Positions 43,018-44,466 of a stretch of DNA of 44,466 nucleotides are shown in pieces (within the stretch, counting starts at the first letter, position 1; each line of letters starts with the position of its first letter). Below the pieces are notes generated by a model that saw only the letters and a list, made by a program, of their open reading frames with translations, ran no database searches and was not told the origin of the DNA. Source of the stretch: Geminicoccus sp. (GTDB lineage: Bacteria > Pseudomonadota > Alphaproteobacteria > UBA7985); the NCBI GenBank assembly GCA_002705565.1, contig PAHJ01000156.1, positions 1-44,466 on the forward strand, given 5' to 3'. A program made the translations under genes and the position numbers.

Positions 43018-43985
43018 AATGGTATCCTTCCGTCCCTCTTGAAACCCTGCGGAGCTGGGATCGGAAATTCAATGACGTGGTCTTCGCCGTCGGTAACTTT
43101 GACGGCGTGCATCGTGGACACCGGGCTCTGCTTGAGGCGGCTCGCGCCAAGGCTGATGAACTGGGATGCCGCGCTGGAGTTCTAACCTTTGCCCCGCATC
43201 CACGGCGCTATTTCGCTGGCCCCGACAAGCCCCCGTTTCTGTTGACGCGCGGGGTTGAGCAGCGGGGGGAGCTGCTTGAGGCAACCGGGATGGTTGATGC
43301 CATGGTGGAACTGGCTTTCAATACCGAGCTTTCGAGCGTCGAAGCAGAAGATTTTGCGCAATCAATCCTCGCTGTCCATCTGGGCACCCGCCACGTCCTC
43401 GCTGGGCCTGATTTCCGGTTTGGCCACAAACGCGGCGGCGATATGCTGCAGCTGGGTCGCTGGGGGCAGGATATGAGTTTTGGCGTGTCCGCTGTTCCGC
43501 TGCGCCACGATGATGAGGAGGGCGGCGTCATATCGTCTTCCCGAGTGCGTCAGGCGCTGATGGATGCCGACATCGTGACCGCCAATCGCCTGCTCGGACG
43601 CCGGTGGAGCGCCGAAGGTGTTGTCGAAAGGGGGGATCAGATTGGACGCACATTGGGCTTCCCAACCGCCAACCTGAGCTGGCCAGCACTGCAACTGCGG
43701 CCCCATTTTGGGGTTTACGCAGGCTGGGCCGCGATTAATGGGGGCGAGCAGTTGCCTGCGGTCTCTTACCTCGGCACCCGTCCGACCGTAGACGGGATGG
43801 AGGAGCGGTTTGAGGTGCATTTGCTCGATTGGACCGGCGACATTTACGGTGAAAGTGTTCGCTTCTGGTTCGACAGCTTCATTCACCCTGACCTCGAATT
43901 CCAGGGCTTGGAGGCATTGAAGGTGCAAATCGCTGAGGACTGCGGCGAGGCGCGCCGCCGGTTGGGTCTTGGGCCTAAGACCTAG
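43014..43985 (+). CDS. ribF: Bifunctional riboflavin kinase / FAD synthetase
   Basis: RibF phosphorylates riboflavin to FMN and adenylates it to FAD. The 323-residue protein has the nucleotidyltransferase motif '[14 protein letters not shown]' (27-40), 'FAPHPRRYF', '[11 protein letters not shown]', and the kinase domain with '[11 protein letters not shown]' and 'GVYAGWA'. The GTG at 43014 overlaps the ispG stop (GTGA). ribF followed by ileS is a widespread bacterial order, usually continuing to lspA. The 98-bp gap before ileS shows no clear terminator. Confidence 0.96.
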   Translation: MKWYPSVPLETLRSWDRKFNDVVFAVGNFDGVHRGHRALLEAARAKADELGCRAGVLTFAPHPRRYFAGPDKPPFLLTRGVEQRGELLEATGMVDAMVELAFNTELSSVEAEDFAQSILAVHLGTRHVLAGPDFRFGHKRGGDMLQLGRWGQDMSFGVSAVPLRHDDEEGGVISSSRVRQALMDADIVTANRLLGRRWSAEGVVERGDQIGRTLGFPTANLSWPALQLRPHFGVYAGWAAINGGEQLPAVSYLGTRPTVDGMEERFEVHLLDWTGDIYGESVRFWFDSFIHPDLEFQGLEALKVQIAEDCGEARRRLGLGPKT

Positions 43986-44083
43986 TCGATTAGCCGCGTT
44001 GCGCCTGCTACACTCGCGTTTCGCGCGGCGTACCTGTATTGCGTATCTTATCTATTCAACGTTGACCGAGTAGCCTTGAACCC

Positions 44084-44466
44084 ATGAGCGACACCGAAAA
44101 CGCCCGCGATTTCCGAGATACAGTGACGACCCCGGAAACGGCTTTTCCCATGCGAGGCAACCTGCCGACCCGCGAGCCTGAATGGTTGGCAAAGTGGGAG
44201 GAAATGGGCCTGTTTGACCGGATCCGCGAGGAGTCTAAAGGACGACCCAAGTTCGTCCTGCACGATGGCCCCCCTTACGCGAACGGCAACCTGCACATTG
44301 GGCACGCGCTGAACAAAGTCCTGAAAGACGTCATCAACCGCAGTCACCAGATGATGGGCAAGGACGCACACTACGTGCCAGGCTGGGACTGTCATGGTCT
44401 GCCAATCGAATGGAAGATCGAAGAACAGTACCGTGAGCGCGGGCAGGACAAGGACGACGTAGACGT
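44084..44466 (+). CDS. ileS: Isoleucyl-tRNA synthetase (3' end missing)
   Basis: IleRS charges tRNA-Ile. Only the first 127 codons are in the window; the reading frame is open to the last base. The class I signature '[18 protein letters not shown]' (61-78) with HIGH at 71-74 is followed by '[13 protein letters not shown]', exactly as in IleRS. The N-terminal '[18 protein letters not shown]' is also typical. The ATG at 44084 gives the usual length to HIGH. It lies 98 bp after ribF, the common ribF-ileS order. Confidence 0.97.
   Translation, partial: MSDTENARDFRDTVTTPETAFPMRGNLPTREPEWLAKWEEMGLFDRIREESKGRPKFVLHDGPPYANGNLHIGHALNKVLKDVINRSHQMMGKDAHYVPGWDCHGLPIEWKIEEQYRERGQDKDDVD

Overview
The window looks like a continuous piece of an alphaproteobacterial chromosome, mostly housekeeping genes plus a few accessory loci. 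The lineage call is inferred from gene content and order: rpsA-ihfB-lapA, ubiA/rsmE/gshA, a methyltransferase opposite comF-grxC, an MJ0042 zinc-ribbon gene opposite ftsEX, a HIG1-type twin-TM gene next to a PduO-type adenosyltransferase, aceA opposite a ScfR-type regulator, and ispG-ribF-ileS. DUF1223, DUF4170 and DUF4174 proteins fit the same picture. Genus and species cannot be assigned. No tRNA, rRNA, CRISPR, insertion sequence or phage gene was recognised. Both ends cut genes: rpsA lacks its 5' end and ileS its 3' end.

Layout. 1-3640: rpsA, ihfB, a strong intrinsic terminator, then lapA and an ornithine-cyclodeaminase-family gene. 3656-5539 (minus): a Kazal-like lipoprotein and ubiA. 5583-7804: rsmE and gshA. 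7876-9615: an outer-membrane barrel protein (minus) and a DUF1223 thioredoxin-fold protein, separated by an AT-rich regulatory gap. 9612-12407 (minus): htpG behind a BioC/NDUFAF5-like methyltransferase, divergent from comF-grxC. 13584-17084: MJ0042 protein, ftsE-ftsX, plsC. 17286-21552: two adjacent exported proteins of unknown function that look like diverged paralogues. 21614-22843: zapE.

22885-24543 (minus) holds the most striking locus: an exported barnase-type ribonuclease whose gene overlaps or abuts a barstar-type inhibitor gene, followed by the twin-TM protein and the cobalamin adenosyltransferase. All six barnase catalytic positions are conserved. 24645-26875: argJ and a GNAT-NUDIX fusion. 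26885-27673: an HpcH/HpaI aldolase. 27829-30189: an overlapping three-gene unit of a PlcP-like phosphoesterase, an Agt-like glycosyltransferase and a DUF4174 protein, which fits replacement of phospholipids by glycolipids when phosphate is scarce.

30235-33524: DUF4170, aceA and its divergent ScfR-type regulator with symmetrical AT-rich operator candidates. 33712-37097: a DMT transporter, an alpha/beta hydrolase, a TauE/SafE permease and an Lrp/AsnC regulator. 37130-41637 (minus): an 888-residue cadherin/FG-GAP protein with a Gly/Asp linker, and an LpoA-type lipoprotein. 41908 to the end: ispG, ribF and the start of ileS.

Several gene ends carry perfect 7-9 bp inverted repeats with 14-25 nt loops and no U-tract, alongside three canonical U-tract terminators.
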